Assembly (NCBI GenBank): GCA_013151975.1
Contig: JAADHG010000153.1
Coordinates: forward strand, 1-7,511
Origin: Chlorobiota bacterium
Lineage (GTDB): Bacteria; Bacteroidota; Bacteroidia; Flavobacteriales; Flavobacteriaceae
Length of the DNA stretch: 7,511 bases
Direction of reading: 5' to 3'
The position numbers were made by a program, and so were the translations under genes. The first letter of the stretch is position 1, and each line of letters starts with the position of its first letter. The notes beneath the pieces are model-generated. The model worked only from the letters and a program-made list of their open reading frames with translations, searched no databases and was not told the origin of the DNA. Below, one piece after another: positions 5,651 to 7,511 of this stretch.

Positions 5651-5699
5651 ATCCTGAACCACACTTCGACTTCGCTCAGTGTAAAAGTTCAGGATGACA
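5651..5699. repeat. Composite repeat hairpin between mevalonate kinase and UbiA
   Basis: ATCCTGAAC (5651-5659) pairs perfectly with GTTCAGGAT (5687-5695), and inside it ACACT (5661-5665) pairs with AGTGT (5678-5682). The loop region 5662-5681 is the same 20-mer found twice in the glycosyltransferase gene. The outer arms, with the TGACA end at 5695-5699, look like a second repeat class (GTCATCCTGAAC..), so one repeat seems nested in another. There is no T-run, so it is more likely an mRNA-stabilising or attenuating hairpin within the operon than a strict terminator. Confidence 0.65.
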
Positions 5700-5705
5700 G
5701 TAAAA

Positions 5706-6635
5706 TTAAAAATTATAAACCACTTCTAATTTATAGCCAGCAAGCGATTGTTTTGCGCGATTTATATCTTCGGTAAAGCCAAGTATATAACCGCCACCAC
5801 CAGAACCACAAAGTTTTAAATAATATTCATTGGTTTCAATACCTTTTTTCCAAAGTTCATGAAACTGTTTTGGTATCATTGGTTTAAAATGATTCAATAC
5901 TACTTTAGATAATTGCTTTGTATTACTAAATAAGGATTTAATATCGCCTTTCAGGAAATCTTCCACACAAGCATCTGTATGTTTAATAAATTGATTTTTT
6001 AACATTTTACGGAAGCCTTCTTGCTTCATGTTTTCCATAAAAATGCGTACCATTGGTGCTGTTTCACCAATAATACCACTATCTAATAAAAATACAGCTC
6101 CTTTGCCTTCTTGTTTCTGAGAAGGGATTCCTGTAGCTTCAATATGATCTTTAGAGTTGATTAAAATTGGTATACTTAAATAACTATTTAAAGGATCTAA
6201 ACCAGAAGATTTGCCATGAAAAAAAGCTTCCATTTCAGAAAATATTTCTTTTAGCTTTAATAGCTTTTCTCTAGTTAAATTCTCTAATACTGTAATTTTA
6301 TCTTGTGCGTATTTATCATAAATGGCAGCCACCAAAGCACCGCTACTCCCAACACCATACCCTTGTGGGATAGACGAGTCAAAATACATGCCTGAAGCAA
6401 CATCGCTTTTTAAAGTATCAATATCAAAAGACACAAGGTTTGTACCAATGCTTTCAAGATGAGTGATAAACTTTTTTAAATTCTCATTAGATTTTATTGC
6501 CTCTTTTGAAGGGTTTTCATCTTTCTTTAAAGCACCATTATAAAAATTATAGGGAATTGATAAACCTTTGGAATCTTTGATAATTCCGTATTCTCCAAAG
6601 AGTAATATTTTTGAATAAAAAAGTGGTCCTTTCAT
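5706..6635 (-). CDS. mvk: Mevalonate kinase (GHMP kinase family)
   Basis: A 309-residue GHMP kinase that phosphorylates mevalonate to 5-phosphomevalonate with ATP in the cytoplasm. Motif 1 is YSKILLFGEYGI (7-18) with substrate-contacting Lys 9. The ATP-binding motif 2 is PQGYGVGSSGAL (90-101). The HGKSSGLDPL segment (140-149) carries the likely catalytic base Asp 147, with Glu 136 upstream as probable Mg ligand, and motif 3 is KLCGSGGGG (274-282). The length is that of short bacterial and archaeal enzymes rather than the eukaryotic form of roughly 400 residues. Another GHMP substrate is possible, but the neighbouring diphosphomevalonate decarboxylase supports mevalonate. The ATG at 6633-6635 fits motif 1 close to the N-terminus. 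A double-hairpin repeat fills the gap to the upstream gene. Confidence 0.85.
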   Translation of the reverse strand: MKGPLFYSKILLFGEYGIIKDSKGLSIPYNFYNGALKKDENPSKEAIKSNENLKKFITHLESIGTNLVSFDIDTLKSDVASGMYFDSSIPQGYGVGSSGALVAAIYDKYAQDKITVLENLTREKLLKLKEIFSEMEAFFHGKSSGLDPLNSYLSIPILINSKDHIEATGIPSQKQEGKGAVFLLDSGIIGETAPMVRIFMENMKQEGFRKMLKNQFIKHTDACVEDFLKGDIKSLFSNTKQLSKVVLNHFKPMIPKQFHELWKKGIETNEYYLKLCGSGGGGYILGFTEDINRAKQSLAGYKLEVVYNF

Positions 6636-6645
6636 TTACATTTTT

Positions 6646-6720
6646 TGTCATTCCCACGAAAGTGGGAATCTTTTAATTGGTTAACTATATTGTGGATTCC
6701 GTATCAAGTACGGAATGACA
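6646..6720. repeat. REPIN-like double hairpin between two mevalonate genes
   Basis: The 75-bp element is bounded by TGTCATTCC (6646-6654) and its exact inverse GGAATGACA (6712-6720). It holds two perfect 8-bp hairpins. ATTCCCAC/GTGGGAAT (6650-6657/6662-6669) closes a GAAA tetraloop, and ATTCCGTA/TACGGAAT (6696-6703/6709-6716) closes a 5-nt loop. It lies within the 87-nt gap between the decarboxylase stop and the kinase start. The layout, two hairpins with inverted ends, matches bacterial REP doublets (REPINs), which stabilise or attenuate polycistronic mRNA in some species. Confidence 0.75.
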
Positions 6721-6722
6721 AC

Positions 6723-7511
6723 TTAAAGCTGCTTAGCTCCGAAACCTATTCTGTCACAAATATAGTGACCATTTTGGCAATGTGCAACTAATTCATTTTG
6801 AATGAATTTCAAAACTAAATCAGCCTCTTTTTCTGGATATAATACATGTACATTTGCACCAGCATCTAATGTAAAACACACATTAGATGCTGTTTGTTGT
6901 CTAAACTTCCAGATTTTATTAATAATCTCTAATGTATTTGGTTTCATTAAAATAAAGTAAGGCACGCTTGTCATCATCATCGCATGAAGTGTTAGTGCTT
7001 CACTTTCAATAATTTCAATGAATGTCTTTAAATCTCCTGTTTTAAAAACGCCTATTAATCTAGAGAGGTTGTCTTGCGCTTGTACAAAACGTTGTTCAGC
7101 AAACGGATGATTATGCATAAGATTATGACCAATGGTACTACTTACTTGTTTTTCGCCCTTATCAACCAATAAAATGGTATCCTGATAATTCTTAAAATTC
7201 TCATGCACTTTATAAGGATATTTAATTCCAAATAAATCCGAACTTTCCTCAATGTCACTATGATTTCCCCAGACAATGAGATTACCTTCAATGCTTCTAC
7301 AAGCACTTCCTGAACCTAATCGTGCTAAAAATGATGCTTTTTTGGTGAAGAACTCATCAGTCATCTCTGGATTTAATTCTTTTTCAATACTCATCAAGCA
7401 TAATGCTAAAGCACTCATTCCTGAAGCTGATGATGCAATGCCCGAACTATGTGGAAAAGAATTTGAAGTTTCTATTTTAAAATCGGTCGGAGAGGCGATC
7501 ATCGAACGGCT
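6723..7511 (-). CDS. mvaD: Diphosphomevalonate decarboxylase, N-terminus outside the window
   Basis: This GHMP-family enzyme uses ATP to convert 5-diphosphomevalonate to isopentenyl diphosphate, the last step of the mevalonate pathway. The visible 262 residues lack roughly the first hundred of a typical enzyme; the frame stays open to the window edge (7503-7511 reads Ser-Arg-Ser), so the ATG at 7500-7502 is internal. The phosphate-binding loop SFPHSSGIASSASGMSALAL is the family's FPTAAGLASSAAG motif. RLGSGSACRSIEGNLIVW follows, and the CFTLDAGANVHVLYP segment near the C-terminus contains the conserved catalytic Asp of the TLDAG motif. The TAA stop at 6723-6725 lies two bases from the REPIN-like element. 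It heads the run that continues with mevalonate kinase, UbiA and nitrilase. Confidence 0.88.
   Translation of the reverse strand, partial: SRSMIASPTDFKIETSNSFPHSSGIASSASGMSALALCLMSIEKELNPEMTDEFFTKKASFLARLGSGSACRSIEGNLIVWGNHSDIEESSDLFGIKYPYKVHENFKNYQDTILLVDKGEKQVSSTIGHNLMHNHPFAEQRFVQAQDNLSRLIGVFKTGDLKTFIEIIESEALTLHAMMMTSVPYFILMKPNTLEIINKIWKFRQQTASNVCFTLDAGANVHVLYPEKEADLVLKFIQNELVAHCQNGHYICDRIGFGAKQL

Noticed and set aside
5633..5662. GTG start for UbiA at 5662
   Set aside because: The ten added residues are encoded by dispersed repeat sequence, and the ATG at 5632 gives an N-terminus of the usual form.

Overview
The window is AT-rich, and its two clearest promoter-like sequences are TAnnTTTG boxes, the -7 element typical of Bacteroidetes. 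Protein content (an RluB-type protein with a basic N-terminal tail, a GT-C mannosyltransferase-like protein, a UbiA enzyme beside mevalonate-pathway genes) and many short dispersed repeats ending in TGTCA/TGACA point to a flavobacterium, probably a marine Flavobacteriaceae member. The lineage call is inferred from recognised families, not from a database search.

Layout, left to right. Bases 1-310 hold no gene but contain an imperfect inverted repeat (about 41-173) that resembles an integron attC site. A small two-helix membrane protein of unknown function (311-631, minus) ends facing it. A divergent GT-C glycosyltransferase follows (780-2225, plus). It carries an in-frame insertion of about 36 codons made of dispersed repeats, and its stop codon lies in a third repeat copy. 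Convergent to it is a small GIY-YIG endonuclease gene (2302-2637, minus) that also ends inside a repeat copy and is bracketed by inverted copies of that repeat. A further, partly doubled copy sits at the 3' end of an RluB-like pseudouridine synthase homologue (2814-3668, minus). In this homologue the usual catalytic aspartate is glycine.

The right half is a minus-strand gene run, read from the right edge: diphosphomevalonate decarboxylase (truncated by the window edge), mevalonate kinase, a UbiA-family prenyltransferase and a nitrilase-superfamily hydrolase. The first two are steps of the mevalonate route to isopentenyl diphosphate, and UbiA enzymes consume prenyl diphosphates, so three of the four genes fit isoprenoid supply and use. 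The nitrilase start overlaps the UbiA stop (TAATG), which suggests translational coupling, although its chemical link to the pathway is unknown. Two of the operon gaps hold repeat elements with strong hairpin potential.

The most unusual signals are the repeat-bracketed GIY-YIG gene with imperfect direct repeats of about 43 bp around it, the active-site-degenerate pseudouridine synthase, the repeats domesticated into coding sequence, and the attC-like element. No tRNA, rRNA or CRISPR array was seen.
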